This document shows, one piece after another, positions 34,499 to 46,595 of a DNA stretch of 47,311 nucleotides. The DNA is taken from assembly GCA_000787465.1 (NCBI GenBank), contig JSYX01000254.1, forward strand, positions 1-47,311. Reading direction: 5' to 3'. The position numbers and the translations under genes are program-made. The notes beneath the pieces are model-generated. The model was not told the origin of the DNA. It did no database searches and saw only the letters and a program-made list of their open reading frames with translations. Numbering within the stretch: position 1 is the stretch's first letter; the number at the start of each line of letters is the position of its first letter. This DNA comes from Thermomucor indicae-seudaticae. Lineage: Eukaryota; Mucoromycota; Mucoromycetes; Mucorales; Lichtheimiaceae.

Positions 34499-36821
34499 TA
34501 CGCGCTAGCGACTCAGAAAAAAGGAAAGAAAAGGGGAACAAACCACATGACAGAAAAAATTGGGCCGGATTGTGTGTGTCACGGCAATGTGCACCGACTT
34601 GCCCGATTGGTGCAAATTTTCTCACGGCTAAAAGCCAATCGCCGTTCACCAAATGAAAGGCCACGTGCAAGAAAAAGGAATCCGTGCCGCGGACGACGTG
34701 CTATAAAATGCAGTCTAACCAAGAACCTTGTTTAGCCCATCTATGCCCTTTCCATGCAATATAAACAGCGAGGCTCTATAATCTAGCCGGAATAAGATGC
34801 CCAAGTTGCTTTTGACACTCGGGTATGCCTGGATTCGGGAATCCCAGACCTCGGAATATCACAACTACTACTGGGATGTTTGCGCCAATCGAATAAAGGG
34901 TCCCTCGAAAACGCGGAGCCAAAGCCGATATTCCAGCCAATCGAATACGACTCCTCTCCAGCGCAATCAACCAAGAAAAAGAGCTACGCGACGGTCAACG
35001 CAGGTTAATTTTGGACGATTAAAGAAAATCATTTGAGACGAAATAGGACGCTCTTGGCATAGGATTTGGCCGGGACCAGTTTAAAGATTGCCAGACGAAT
35101 GGGACAAATTCCCAAGAGACGAAGGACATGTTTGCCAGGGAGGGACTCAAAATGGCGGACAGTCTTGCGCACCGACGGCTCCAGCAGCCTTTAACAGCTG
35201 TTTGCGCCGAACGTCCATCACTTTCCTCTGAGCCCACAGAAGCCAATGGCCACCAAATTGACAAGACGGCAGCAACGTTCTATGCAATCATTTACTCCTC
35301 AGTGCGTAGCATACCATACTTAAGAGCTATGCTGCAAATAGCAGCTAAGGTGAAAGCGTCGAACCGCCTAAAGGTTATGTAACTCCTTAATTACAAACGG
35401 GTTCATACGATCACGGCACTTTGTGAGCAATGAAAGAGTTGCTGGAAGATAAAGACGCGTCTCCAAGCAAATCCTGGAAAAGACAAACACGAAGAAGCGC
35501 TCGAAGGACGCTATGCCTGCAAAAGCCTGGAAGCCAGTCAATCCATAGCAGCTTTTGCTATCCATCGGATCGCTATCGATAGTCCATTCTCTTTTTATTA
35601 TGCGCTTGTGCGCTGTGAAGAGATGAAGGATATGAAAGGGGAATCCATAGTAATATTGTTTGGTTGCGCATGCCTCTTTTATCTGTTATATAATCAAACA
35701 AGGCCAATGCATAATGATCGTGCTTATGAAGAAGACACTACTGGTCAAAACGTCTGCATAGTAGGTGTATGCAGACTTTTCACCGGCAGTGTATGCAGAA
35801 AGGATATTGAAGTTAAGTAACCAGCTGCTTCGGTCCGAATTCATCACAATATCACCACGTCGCCTTCTTTCAACGAGGAGACAGACCGCTGGGCATTCTT
35901 TTTCCGAGAGGAAGAGATAGATGCTGTACAGAAATTTATCAATCATATTGTACCGTTGTTGCTTCGAATAACAGTGGAAGTCTATGAAAAACATCAACAT
36001 CATAGAGCGGAATATACTTTTCGTGTGAATTGGTTATAGCCAGCGACACCTCTGTACGTACAGCATTCGCAATCAACACAATCGGAAGCTGAAGCATCAT
36101 TGGCGTGGCAGCAATATCTCTTGGAGGCATATTCGCGTTCATAACGTACAGCGTTTGCATGGACGTGTGTAACCAGTGTGTGTGTGTGTGGGGGGGGATC
36201 GTATCCATATGCATGGAGGATGCTCACAGCCGCAGACATATGTGCTTGCTGACTCAGCAGTATCGTCGCTTTGACCAACGCCGCGAATCTTAGCAGCCTT
36301 GAGCGCCGGCGGCGCTCCTTCTTGCTAGAAACGTAAACGCGCCGCACGGTAGCCGAACGGCCGTCTGCTGCGTCGGCTCGTCATCGTCAAAGGCTTGCTC
36401 GTCGCCATTAAACAAACGGTCCCGGCGAATACTCGCGTGTTCGACCATGACATTGAGCCAGACTTCGAGCCTGGTTCAGGGGAGCAGCATTTACTCTCGC
36501 GACTTGCGATTCGGAAGGGAACTTGCTGCTGCTGCTGCTCCCCTTGGCGTCTTTTCTCGCGTTCTTTACTAGTATTTTTTCTGCAGCAGCGACTACCTGG
36601 TGCTGCTGAGGCTTCTTGAGATCCGACGACGTAACAAATCAACTCGCTGCTGCCCTCATTTCCTGGGTAATATGGATCTTTGTATGTATCCATGACTAGA
36701 TAGAAATCACAGCTCAGTGACCTCTTTAGTGGGTCAAGATAGATGATCGATTCATGTGTACAAACTCGGTATACGTTAAATACAAAATGGGAATGAGGAG
36801 GAGTAATAAAGAAGGGGATAT
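34499..36821. other. 2.3-kb gene-poor interval
   Basis: No gene model holds here. The first 250 bp are the bHLH promoter. At 34690-34700 there is a TATAAAA-like word without a following gene. At 35752-35776 a short 9-bp inverted repeat (GTCTGCATA..TATGCAGAC) is followed by a third copy of TATGCAGA. On the minus strand about 35940-36340 two overlapping frames have protein-like composition (for example DIAATPMMLQLPIVLIANAV), possibly a relic, but neither can be extended. About 36500-36600 is rich in CTG/CAG. Confidence 0.4.
36175..36197 (+). repeat. (GT)n followed by G8
   Basis: Alternating G and T runs for about 16 bases and passes directly into eight G. It is a simple slippage repeat in the gene-poor interval. 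Confidence 0.9.
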
Positions 36822-37710
36822 CTACAGGATCTTGCAAAAATTCCTGTGCAGGCCCGCGATTCCTCCGGACATGGCACATCTTGTCGCGGCCTCAATCACT
36901 TCGTCCACATACTGATTATACATTGCACTGCATTCGTAATATTTGGCTCCAATCTGTTTTGCCAGTCTTTCACCCTAAGTTTAATTTGAAAAACTGATTA
37001 GTTTTTTCTTTGGCCAAGAGAGAGAGAGAAAGAGAGGAACACCCTTTTCATACCTGTTCATAAGTGATCAATTGATGCCCCAAGGCATTCAGTTGGGCAA
37101 TCCGTGTTGGGTTCTTGCGCAAATCGATCTTGGTACCCACAAGCAGCTTTGGTACCTTTTCGCAAAAGTGCGTCACTTCCGGAAGCCACTACAAACAAAT
37201 GAGTGTCGTCAATACCACCAAAAAATAACCTTCTATGCTTTTTTTACCCTATCTTGAACATTCGAAAAGGACGTGGGTTGGTCAATAGCAAAGCAAATCA
37301 AAATCACGTCCGTCTCGGGATACGACAATGGTCTGAGTCGATCATAGTCCTCTTGTCCCGCCGTATCCCATAGCGCAAGCTCCACAACTTTGCCATTGTC
37401 CAGTTGGACATTGGCAATGTAGTTTTCAAACACAGTGGGGACATATCGCTGAAGTGGGCCGTGAATGAATGATTGTTTGAATGAATGAATGGCACGGTGG
37501 TGACCTTTTCTTTTCCCACATTACTATACCTCTGGAAAAGCACCTTTCTGATAAACGACCAAGAGACTAGTCTTGCCACAACCACCGTCGCCCACAACGA
37601 CAAGCTTTTTGCGAGGAAGCTAAATAGGTTTTCCCCAATTAGAACCGCATGCTTTATCATGACCACCCAGCTTCTGGTTCCATTTGTCACAGACTAATTA
37701 CCCGGGTCAT
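36822..37710 (-). CDS. Rho-family small GTPase (Rho4-like), CKIL C-terminus
   Basis: Rho GTPases switch actin and cell-wall growth programmes. Exons 37710-37702 (9 nt), 37619-37530, 37448-37248, 37188-37054 and 36974-36822 give 195 aa, a normal size. P-loop GDGGCGKTS, switch [10 protein letters not shown], switch [18 protein letters not shown], base motif TKID and YYECSA are all intact. The tail [10 protein letters not shown] ends in a CaaX box; a final Leu predicts geranylgeranylation. GDGG instead of the usual GDGA, plus [11 protein letters not shown], looks more like Rho4 than Rho1 or Cdc42. The hypervariable tail is short and lacks a polybasic run. The first exon codes only MTR and is chosen because it restores frame and start. 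Confidence 0.9.
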
Positions 37711-37932
37711 TTACACGGTCAAGGAGTTCAAGAAAGACAACAAGAAGGGAGGAAAAGATATAAAGAGAACAAAAAAGGCAGGGTACACAAAATAAGTGTG
37801 AAAGTGGACATGCACTAAAAAAGGTGTTGCGTGTATCGTTTGCCCCATTGTCTGACGGCATTGAACTTGACAAAGAGTCATCATCTTTTTATAGACAATA
37901 TCTACAGGTGTTTCATTCTTTCATTGTATATC
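37711..37932. other. short spacer between Rho and PTA1
   Basis: This 222-bp spacer holds the Rho promoter and the 3' end of the upstream symplekin gene, both on the minus strand. Nothing else is visible. Confidence 0.5.
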
Positions 37933-40900
37933 TTATTGCTCCTCTTCAATCAGACCCATCTCGTTCATAAGCACCAACACCCGCACCATCCTGTTCTGCT
38001 CTGCAAATTCACGCAGCGGAGATTGGATGCTCGGGACTCTCTGCAGGACCTCTTTGAGCTGAGCCTTGGGGAGGTTCGCCACCGTCTTGACCGAATCAGG
38101 CAGGGTTCTCTGCAAATCCATGGGTCAGGTGTTAATACCACATGCCTCGTCTCTGACACATGTGTACACATACCTCCACGCACTTGATGAATCCATCCCA
38201 TAGCTTTGGATAAGTCCATACTTTCTTGACTATCAGTTTTTGCAAAAGATTCAGGATAAATGGCACCAGATTCTTATACACCGAAACCGTCCGAATCATC
38301 TAGAATAAAACAATACCTTTCAGCGCTGCAAAGCTGGCATATCGGTTCTTCTATTTACTCACAGTAACCATAAGCAGTAAGGGGATCTTGGGTTGATCGA
38401 CAAGGTGTTGCAACGCACTCGCAACATACTTGGATTCGAACGTGTCCGGCATCGTGAAGCAAATGTTGATTGCTTTTTTATTTTACCCCATACATAACAT
38501 TCTCTTCTTTAAAACCAAACCCTCCTTTGCACGCAAAAAAGGTTGCCCTAGGCCCAACCTACCTTCAACAGCTTTTGGAAGCGGCACGTTTTCTTCCATT
38601 TCATGCAAAGCAAGCAACAGCTCGGCTGGTGTCATCGGCGCCGCTATGGTGGCGCTACTTGAGACTATCCGCGAAAATACCTTTTTCACCACTTTTCGTT
38701 GCCCTTCCGTGTTATTCAATAGCTCCACAATTTTCGACAGATCATGACGTAGATCTTCCTATGCTATCAAGTCAACTCTCTTACTCACGTAAAAAACTTT
38801 GTGCACAAAGTAACTTTACCTTGGTAAGGCCGGAAACAATGGGTATCAAGAACTTGGCGTCCAAATTCCGTTCTTTGTATACAGATTTTACCGCAGCCAC
38901 GAGTTCCGGTGTGGGTCGCACTGCATACATACTGTTACGTTAAAAACCTTGTATCTTATTCACATGTTGCCTGCATCTTTTTTTACCAGTATCACATAAT
39001 GTGACAAGTATTCGAATAACCAAAGTTTCTGCTCCTGGTGGAAACGTTCGTACGATATCCAAAAGCTTTGGTGATTGCATGCCGATCGACTTTATAAGAT
39101 TATATATATGCTGTCTGATCACTCGTTGCACCCGCTCAGACGTATTGATATATACACGGAATAACCTGCATGACTATTAGTCATCACTGCCTATTATCGG
39201 TACCGTAAACGTAACACTTACTCGTCCAGAAGATCGTTCTGTTTTGCACACAACGCAAAGAAAAGTTCCGCATGCCTCACAACATCCAGCTCGCTCCATT
39301 CATTGCTATCCTCCGTTTCCATTGGCTCCATCCCATCCATCTTGGTTGTTCCAGGAGGAGGGCCTCTCGTAAGCGTCTCTAACGCTTCGATCGCAAAGCT
39401 TTGCACTTTAGGAGATATAGCAGGATGATCCGGCACCCACTTTTTAACAGCAACAATACTGGTTGATCGCATTTTTATATCGGGATTTAAGCAATATTCC
39501 AGAAGAACATTCAGACACATATCACGAGTCGGTATCCTATTGGCGACCAGGTCACGCAACGTGGACACGCACGACACAAACCGCGCTGGTTCTTCCTTCA
39601 TAAGCTTACGAAGTACATCGATCACCTCTGAATTAATAGCAGGCGCATCGAGCAAAAGTCTAGTCAATGACTTGTCCTTTGCGCCTAGCGTTTGAATCCC
39701 TTTGTGCAAAAGGGATAACAACCATTTAAAATACGTCCTCTTTTTCGGATCGTGATCGCAAAGGTACTCTTGATGTAGCCATTCCAAAGCAAGTTCCAAC
39801 CTAATGAGTATCAGACGTTAGTTTATTATTGCCGAATCAGAATGAACGCGCTGCCATACACACCTGAGCGGTAAGTCTGCTACGATAAACTCGAGCAGCA
39901 TTTCTTTCAATTCGTCTGCGTTTGAATCGTCATCCTCAGTTGTTATGCGCGCTTTGTCATCCACGTCCATGGCCTCATAGTTGTCATCCACATCCATGGC
40001 CCCACTTTTCGGAGAACCTTTGCGCTGCCGTATGGTTGTGCTTCGAGTAACCAACTTTGCTACTAAAAGTAGCCACATTGTCTTTGTTGAGTTGTTCCAA
40101 GTCAAAACAGGTCTTCGTGCCAAAGTAGATCCGCTATCAGCCCCGGAGGCCTCAACTGTCGTCGGCTCAAGTAAAGTTTCCGCATCCAAGATACGCTGCA
40201 CTGACATTTTGAGTAATTGCCGTTTCTCGCTTCGTGTGAGGGACGATGGTGCAGGTAACGCATATGGTTGCATTTTCAGCGACTGACTAGCTCGTTCCTG
40301 AACGCTTGCCAAAGGCACTCGCGATCGAGAAGTCACAACTTTGGTTTCCGTAGGTTCAACAGGCTTCATATCGGTATCTTCAACCTTAACTGAGGCTTCT
40401 GGAACAGGCTTCTGCTGTGGTGCTGGTGATGGACCGGTCGGGCGTGTGTTTAAGGCGGATATGCCGGAGGGAGGTAGCTACCCAGCTTTAATATGCGGCT
40501 CCACTATTGGATCATGGATGAATGCTTACCATATTGCAACGTTCTCTTAAAGTTTCGACGGATACGTTATGAAGAATGGCTATACAGAGGTCAACAACGG
40601 TAGGCAGCGGTATCGAAGAAACATCGAAATTGGTAAGCGGATTTAAAGATGGATTCAAGGGAGTAGATGGATTCTGTACAGGAGTGGCTTCCGGAACTGG
40701 CTTAATCTTCTTTTCGGGTGCTGGGTCAAGGCCGCTACTTGGTAGAGGTCGTTTTCCTCGTCTTTCATCATTTCCAACTCTCTTCTCTGCTTCACGCGAC
40801 TGTCGACTGCGGAACATTGCTGTGTTTCCACCGATAGAGCCAAAAGCATTAATCAAGTCATTACGATATTGTGATAGTTGTTCGCATCTTTTCGTGAAAG

Positions 40901-41820
40901 CACATATTGTCAGTCTAACTGATCGTGCGCCCTTGAATCAATATATACCTTATCAAGGTCACCAAGCCGACTTTGATAACTTTATCGACACTTCTTCGCT
41001 GTACGTTGGACATGCTGGCAGGAGGTGCCCGACACCATGCAACAAAAGCATCCGCTATCTGCATAGTGAACTGTGGTCGCCGTTTGGCCAAAACTACCAG
41101 ACAATTCACAACAGCTGTCAGTACGGCACTCGATCTAACGGTATAGCAAGTTAAACCATGCAATAAGGTAGCTCACGATGTTTTTTCCTCTTACTCTTCT
41201 GATTTCTGTAACCAACGTAGCATTGTCGTCAGCATAGCCCCCCCTGACTCTTCCAATTGTGTTGCATTCAGTAGACCGTGGCCGGATCGAACTAGATTAA
41301 GTGAAACGTCATGCTAATAGACGCGTTCAATACACAGAGAGACAGAGATCGAAATACATTATAACCAAAGCTTACTTTATCCGATGAACCCGCTTCGTTT
41401 CTGGACTGTACAAGAATCATGATCTGCAAACATTTGATTGCATTATTCCGAACTCCTGGGTTGACGTGCTGAATCAAGGTGGTTGACACTTTGTGTGCTA
41501 TCGATGAAGCCTTTTCCCACATTTGCGTCTCGTTTTCGTTCTGACAACTACCGCGCAATCATATATCAGACCCATTTGTTTTCATATTTCCGAAAAACTT
41601 TATATACTAACAGCGTCTCGAATATGTAAGGGTAAACCGTCGCAAAGCCCTTCAGCACGTCCTTCAATACTTTGACTTGGCCATTGTCGTTAATCGAAGC
41701 ATCAAGGAGATGTGATAATGTCGTCAAAAATCCATTTGTTGCAAAGAATGCCGCATTCTCTGCGTGCGCAAGCACCTGCTCGTCGAAATCCCGGAGTTGC
41801 GCCAACTCTTGTTTGTCCAT
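37933..41820 (-). CDS. PTA1: symplekin / Pta1, mRNA 3'-end processing scaffold
   Basis: Symplekin/Pta1 is the scaffold of the cleavage and polyadenylation factor, holding the Ssu72 phosphatase and the CPSF73-type nuclease. Thirteen exons: 41820-41612, 41547-41376, 41313-41195, 41134-40949, 40887-40530, 40477-39864, 39800-39222, 39165-38987, 38920-38820, 38758-38563, 38472-38363, 38299-38174 and 38109-37933, 1041 aa. The N-terminal ~230 residues are HEAT-like helices (VRNNAIKCLQIMILVQSRNE). A disordered linker about 250-450 is rich in Pro, Ser and Lys and contains two AMDVDD words. The C-terminal symplekin domain includes VWTYPKLWDGFIKCVE and LPDSVKTVANLPKAQLKEVL. The size lies between yeast Pta1 (785 aa) and animal symplekin (about 1270 aa). 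Confidence 0.92.
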
Positions 41821-44050
41821 CGTCTGACGTTGTGAAATGACAGGGGTGGGTACTTTTGAATAGACAAAACGTTTTCGTAATGTAATGATTTCCTCTTTTT
41901 GCTTGAAAAAAGTGTCAACAAACAAAAGATGTCTATGCGTCAGTGTTTTATCGCAAAAAGAAGAGAAAGATTGGAATGTCCCGCCCTTTTTGGAGTCTGT
42001 ACCAAGTGTCGGAAAATTTTTTACCTCTGCTTTCTTATGTCAAGGAAACTCATTTGCAGTGTCTCCTTCTCCAGTGATGACACCGCTAAACGGACGACAA
42101 CGATTAGGTGATAACAACAAAGGCAAGAACATTTACTGTTGGTCTTTTGTGTCATTACTCGTACTCTCCATGTTCATTCGGCGCTAGACCAGCGGCCGCG
42201 CGACCCACCTTAAGCCGTACCATCTCGCAGAGACACGTCATGCTTTACCCTCTTCCCTGTGATCCTTTTGGAGAGTGGTGCGAATCGTACGAGTAACACC
42301 TTTGACGAACGATTGACGATTTCAGACTTTATACTGGATGAGATGGACAGGGACTATAGGTGAGTACAACACTTTTAGTGATGCAGTTTTGGTCAGGATA
42401 TGCTGGGTGAAGAGTCTTTTGAATCAAGATAAAGGCAAATTGGACGTGTAAGCACATCGTGGATATGGACACGTTGGTTTTGCCACGGCGAACAGATACA
42501 CATTGGGTCAGGCACTCGTTGGACATGATTTATCTACGAGCTACTAAACTATCCGATAGACAAGGGTATAAGCAAAGTACGCGAAAGGCTTATACACAAG
42601 TGACATTGAATAAAGTAGTACACCAGCTTTTGAGTTCCGTTTAGCGGCCTCTTATTGTTCTTTGCTTTTCATTATCAAAATGGTCGTGGTATACAGTTTA
42701 GGTCGCCTAGCTGCTTTCGCCTCCGCTCAGAGTGGCCCGTGCGTCAAAGTAACTTTTGACAGCTTGCTTTGTACACCATGTACAAATAGCTATTCATGTC
42801 TCACATGCATTTGCATTTCCTAATACAAGTAACACGGCCTAAATGAGTCGACTTCTTTTTGCTTTCTCTTATGTTTGTGCCTTTTCACGCGCCCTTACCC
42901 CCAGAGACCACGTGTGCGCTGTTGCATGGTAGATTATGTGTTGCCGATCTCGGTATTATCTTTGTGATCGCCGCAAGTCCATGGCGGCCATGTCATTGCA
43001 AAACCGCATGATGAGCCCTCTGGATCCAATGATCCTTGTGTACCACGATTGCAAACGCAACATATAAACTTAGTATAGCGCGTTTTCAACATGGTTTGAA
43101 TAGCTTTATCGTTTTATTTTGACGTCTAAAGATCATGGTATTGCACTAGTGGTCAGGACAAGGTCATTGTAAATATGTTACTGCAAAACAGTTTGATCAA
43201 CCCTGCGAAATCCGGTGATCCCTGGACATGCAATAGCGCATGCTACTCGGTAAAGCGCGTTTTCTATGGTTTTATCATTTCCTTTTGGTTTTGGTTACTA
43301 GATCTTCCACAAAAAAAGAAGACAAAGCGTTAAAGCCTGGCAAGTGCGATACGGGTACGACTGGTCTTACCGAAGGTGATGCCCACCCCATCCTCCCCTG
43401 CCACGGGCTCACGCTTCCGCCACCAACGCTGTATCGCATCGCACAGGCTTCAGAGGCTCGAACATCCTGTTGTGCCCTCTTGCCGTGGCGACACTCCCAC
43501 TTAGACTCATCAATAATCGAAATATTGAGAATCTTTGGAGCTGTGGTTAGAGAACCGAATCGAACGAGGAATAAAGAAAAAGGAAAACGCTGCCTTTTTA
43601 TACTTTTTGGTTGCAAGTCACGGCATTCTCTGATTTGTCCAAAAGTTTGAAATTTTGAAAGACCGGGTCTCCTTGACAACGTCAAAAATTATGTGACGGT
43701 TGTTTGAGCAATTACTTTTGATGACACGTCTCAAAAGAAAACTCGTTTTCCGTGCTCAACCTATGCAATGTTTGCATTTTAGTGTTTGTGTGTGTGCCAT
43801 TTCCATGTCCAGGACATTATTACTGTCTTTTTAATGGTCTTTCATGTCTTAGATCTGTATCTGCTGTGATATCAGACTTGTGCTTATATCGCAACCTTTG
43901 ATTTATCCTTTGGTGTGCATTGCTCTAACCGATATGTGCATTGGGTATGGAGAAACCTGGCATTGTTGGAAGACATCTTGGTATAGTTCGCGATTGTTCC
44001 GATGAGTTTGTCGAAGCCTGATGGTGTAATAGGTACTTTATCTACACTCA
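41821..44050. other. 2.2-kb gene-poor interval with possible unresolved small gene
   Basis: The part next to 41820 is the PTA1 promoter. On the plus strand about 42030-42650 several protein-like stretches occur (RPTLSRTISQRHVMLYPLP; NTFDERLTISDFILDEMDRD; a 60-codon frame ending at 42644), with GT and AG words between, but I could not find one splice path that keeps frame. This may be a small divergent gene or a relic. About 42993-43120 and 43185-43300 look like two degenerate copies of one ~120-bp sequence. Long overlapping frames at 43240-43685 on both strands seem spurious. Confidence 0.35.
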
Positions 44051-44079
44051 AATCTTAAAAACTTCCAACTTCAGATCTG

Positions 44080-44960
44080 ACACAAGGCAGTGAATAGGTC
44101 TTATCGTATGCGGCTTGGCTCCACGGAAGGCGTGGCAAACCGCACCCAGGTCATAATATCGTTTTCAACACGTACTGTATACTTGGTGCCTTGTCGCATG
44201 AAAGAGCTGACGATTTAGTCTCCTTTTGTACCTGCGATTATGTCATCCATGACGATATCCAGTCCATTTTCTGAAGCGATCTATCGACGTCTTAGTTCTC
44301 TCTTCTGGCCCTGCTCGTCCGATGTTTCGCTGCATAGATATAACAGTATGATTAAATTCTAGTCAACACCATTGACAAGGATGTAAACACAGTCCTCACG
44401 CGCTGTAGTGGCAATTATGTAGCGATCGCTTTGTTTAGTGATCACATTTTCCATTGACCATTCACCATTTTCGTAAGCAGGGAACTATCACTAGTTCCGT
44501 GTCGTGATCAATGACCACTTTAAGATGTGGCATTGATTTATCGAGCTCCCAAAGTGCTGGCTGTGGTTTTATTTTCTAAAAAAGAATGGGATTTTCTGGT
44601 CTGCTTGGATTCTGCTGACTGCATTCGACAAAGTTCTTCCTTGAAGAGACGGATTAATCCTAGATCTAGCTCATCCTCAATTTGCCACACATGTAGAACT
44701 TCTGACAGCAACCGCTTCGTTCCTTCATTGTCACATTGATCACCTTCTTCCAGAACCGGATCCTGATGTTCTTCATTGCTCTTATCTTCAAAAGCATTTA
44801 GCTCAATCAGATAGAGTAACAATTATATTACTGGGCCTTCATCTACGTTGGTCAGGACATCACGGATAATCTGATCTGTGCAGCGGACAGCGTGCAACTC
44901 TTACTTCTCATCATTAGGGGTAATAGCGATCGTATCCACTATACACCCGTACCTACATAT
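44080..44960 (-). pseudogene. decayed minus-strand coding relic, unknown family
   Basis: Reading the minus strand from about 44960 to 44080, protein-like segments follow one another but are separated by stops and frame changes: DQIIRDVLTNVDEGP, then a 94-codon acidic frame (44822-44538), HLKVVIDHDTELVIVP (near 44530), SDRYIIATTAREDCVYILVN (about 44360-44480) and KYTVRVENDIMTWVRFATPS (about 44110-44190). Hydrophobic-polar alternation and even composition suggest a once-coding sequence. No splice model restores a frame. I do not recognise the family; proximity to transposon debris makes a transposon origin possible. Confidence 0.4.
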
Positions 44961-45010
44961 TGCCCGTTATCAAGCCCATTCGACAGCAACGCTCTCTCCA
45001 TAGTGGGCGC

Positions 45011-45060
45011 TCGATTTAGGAATCACTCCTTAAGAATCCAAACAGTGATTCCTAAATCGA
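45011..45060. repeat. perfect 17-bp inverted repeat (foldback)
   Basis: TCGATTTAGGAATCACT at 45011-45027 is followed after 16 bases by its exact reverse complement at 45044-45060. The arms resemble mariner/Tc1-type element ends, so this may be a tiny foldback or two remnant ends brought together by internal deletion. It lies 165 bp left of the Tc1 element and its arms differ from that element's TIRs. Confidence 0.8.
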
Positions 45061-45225
45061 ATTATTTTTAAATCAATTTCACGCATACTTGGCAAAAACG
45101 TTTTACCGCTAGACGTACGAATTACCAGAAGACAATGGAACTCAACACGCTAATAGAGGAAAATCTCACAAATAAATGTAGCCTGTGTATTGTAATGAAA
45201 GTTAAAAGAATGACCTTCGCTCTTA

Positions 45226-45440
45226 CAGTGACCCGCGAAATGGTTCAAATATTTGGCAAATTTGCAGTTTTTCTTTAGTAAACAAAAAATACTACCTAAT
45301 GCAGCTATCATGACTAATTCAATATTGTAGAGGTATTTAAGGGCTACACATTGATACCAGTTTCATAAGGAAGGCTTTAGTTGCAGAGGCTGTAGGCAGC
45401 CGCGAATGCAGGGTCGTCATTTGAACCGTTTTGCGTTTTT
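45226..45440 (+). repeat. left terminal inverted repeat of the Tc1 element
   Basis: The 215-bp arm begins CAGTGACCCGCGAAATGG next to a TA. The outer 17-bp word CGCGAAATGGTTCAAAT recurs near the inner edge in opposite orientation (ATTTGAACCGTTTTGCG, about 45419-45435). Each arm is thus bounded by two inverted copies of one site, probably transposase-binding sites. Confidence 0.9.
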
Positions 45441-45552
45441 CATGGAGGCTAACCAGAAAACCGTCCGTGAAACTTGGAGTACCTGAAGACTCTTGCCTCC
45501 TCCATCATTCGCAACCGCATCAGTAGCCAATTACAGTCGTCGGTGTCCACAC

Positions 45553-46568
45553 ATGCGTAAAATTAGCCGTGAGAAACGTCAATCGATAGAGAGCCATCTT
45601 CGTGCGGGTGTATCCGTTAAAAAAGTTGCCTCGGCTCTGTCAGTGTCGGTTGGAACCATTTCCAGTATAAAAAGAGCTATTGAGATTCAAGATGATGTCG
45701 AAATGCCGAGAAATGCAGCTGGTCGACCGACAAAGATCACTCCACAATTAGCCAGAATTATCATGTGAAGGCTCAACTCGCACGAATATCGTAACACAGC
45801 GCATGCCAACAAGCAACTGAAAAGTGAAAACATCGATATACCCGCTGATAGCATAAGGAGAATGCTCCATAAGTTCGGCTGGATAGCGGCGCATAAACGT
45901 GAAGTCCTACTTTTAACGAAAGAACGAAGAGACCTTCGCTACGAGTTCGCCTCCGCTCATTTACATTGGACAGTAGAAGACTGGAAGCGCGTAGCGTTTT
46001 CAGATGAGGCTAAAGTGAATCGTTTAGGCTCTGATGGCGCTAAGTGGACCTGGATTGCTGACGACGGTATTGAGCGGGAACATCACGTACAGCATGTTTA
46101 CAAGTATGGAGCCGGCAGCGTGATGGTCTGGGCTTGTTTCACTTATAAGGGTGTAGGATTCATGTCGAAGATTGATGGACGTATGAATGCAGAATTGTAT
46201 TGCAAAATATTGAACGATGAATTAATGAAAAACCTCAATTGTTACAAACTTGACAAGACGCGCATCATATTCTAACAAGACAACGATCCCAAGCATACGT
46301 CGAAATTGGCAAGAAAATGGTCTGAAGATAATCACATTGAAGTCCTTGACTGGCCTCCTTACTCACCAGACCTAAATCCTATCGAAAACCTGTGCATTAT
46401 GCTTAAACGAAATTTTCTGGCAATGGATGATACGCCAAAATCGATATATGAGCTTTGGGGCGTATTCAGCATATTTGGGAGCACGAGATCGGTACAGATG
46501 TTTGCATGCGACTTATAGAAAGCATGCCCGATAGAATTAGAGCAGTTTATAAAGCAAAAAGTGGATGA
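45553..46568 (+). pseudogene. Tc1-family transposase, broken by two stops and a frameshift
   Basis: The family cuts and pastes DNA at TA sites. The N-terminal part has paired helix-turn-helix character (SIESHLRAGVSVKKVASALS) and a GRPTK hinge. The catalytic domain shows WKRVAFSDEAKVN (first Asp), QDNDPKHTS (second Asp) and [11 protein letters not shown] (Glu); 34 residues separate the last two, so DD34E. Lesions: TGA at 45766-45768 and TAA at 46273-46275 interrupt the frame, and near 46455 one extra base in a G run shifts it; the natural end in the other frame is the TGA at 46566-46568. Both stops fit single C-to-T changes of CGA and CAA. The open frame starts earlier (45493), but the ATG at 45553 directly precedes the HTH. 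Confidence 0.92.
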
Positions 46569-46595
46569 ACCAAGTATTAGAAAAAGGCAAAAATA

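Noticed and set aside
36325..36879. 184-codon minus-strand frame
   Set aside because: It overlaps the last Rho exon in another frame; the Gln-rich stretch comes from a CTG/CAG repeat and no domain is visible.
43240..43685. 136-codon frames on both strands
   Set aside because: Two long antiparallel frames over the same DNA with no domain or splice context are best explained by chance.
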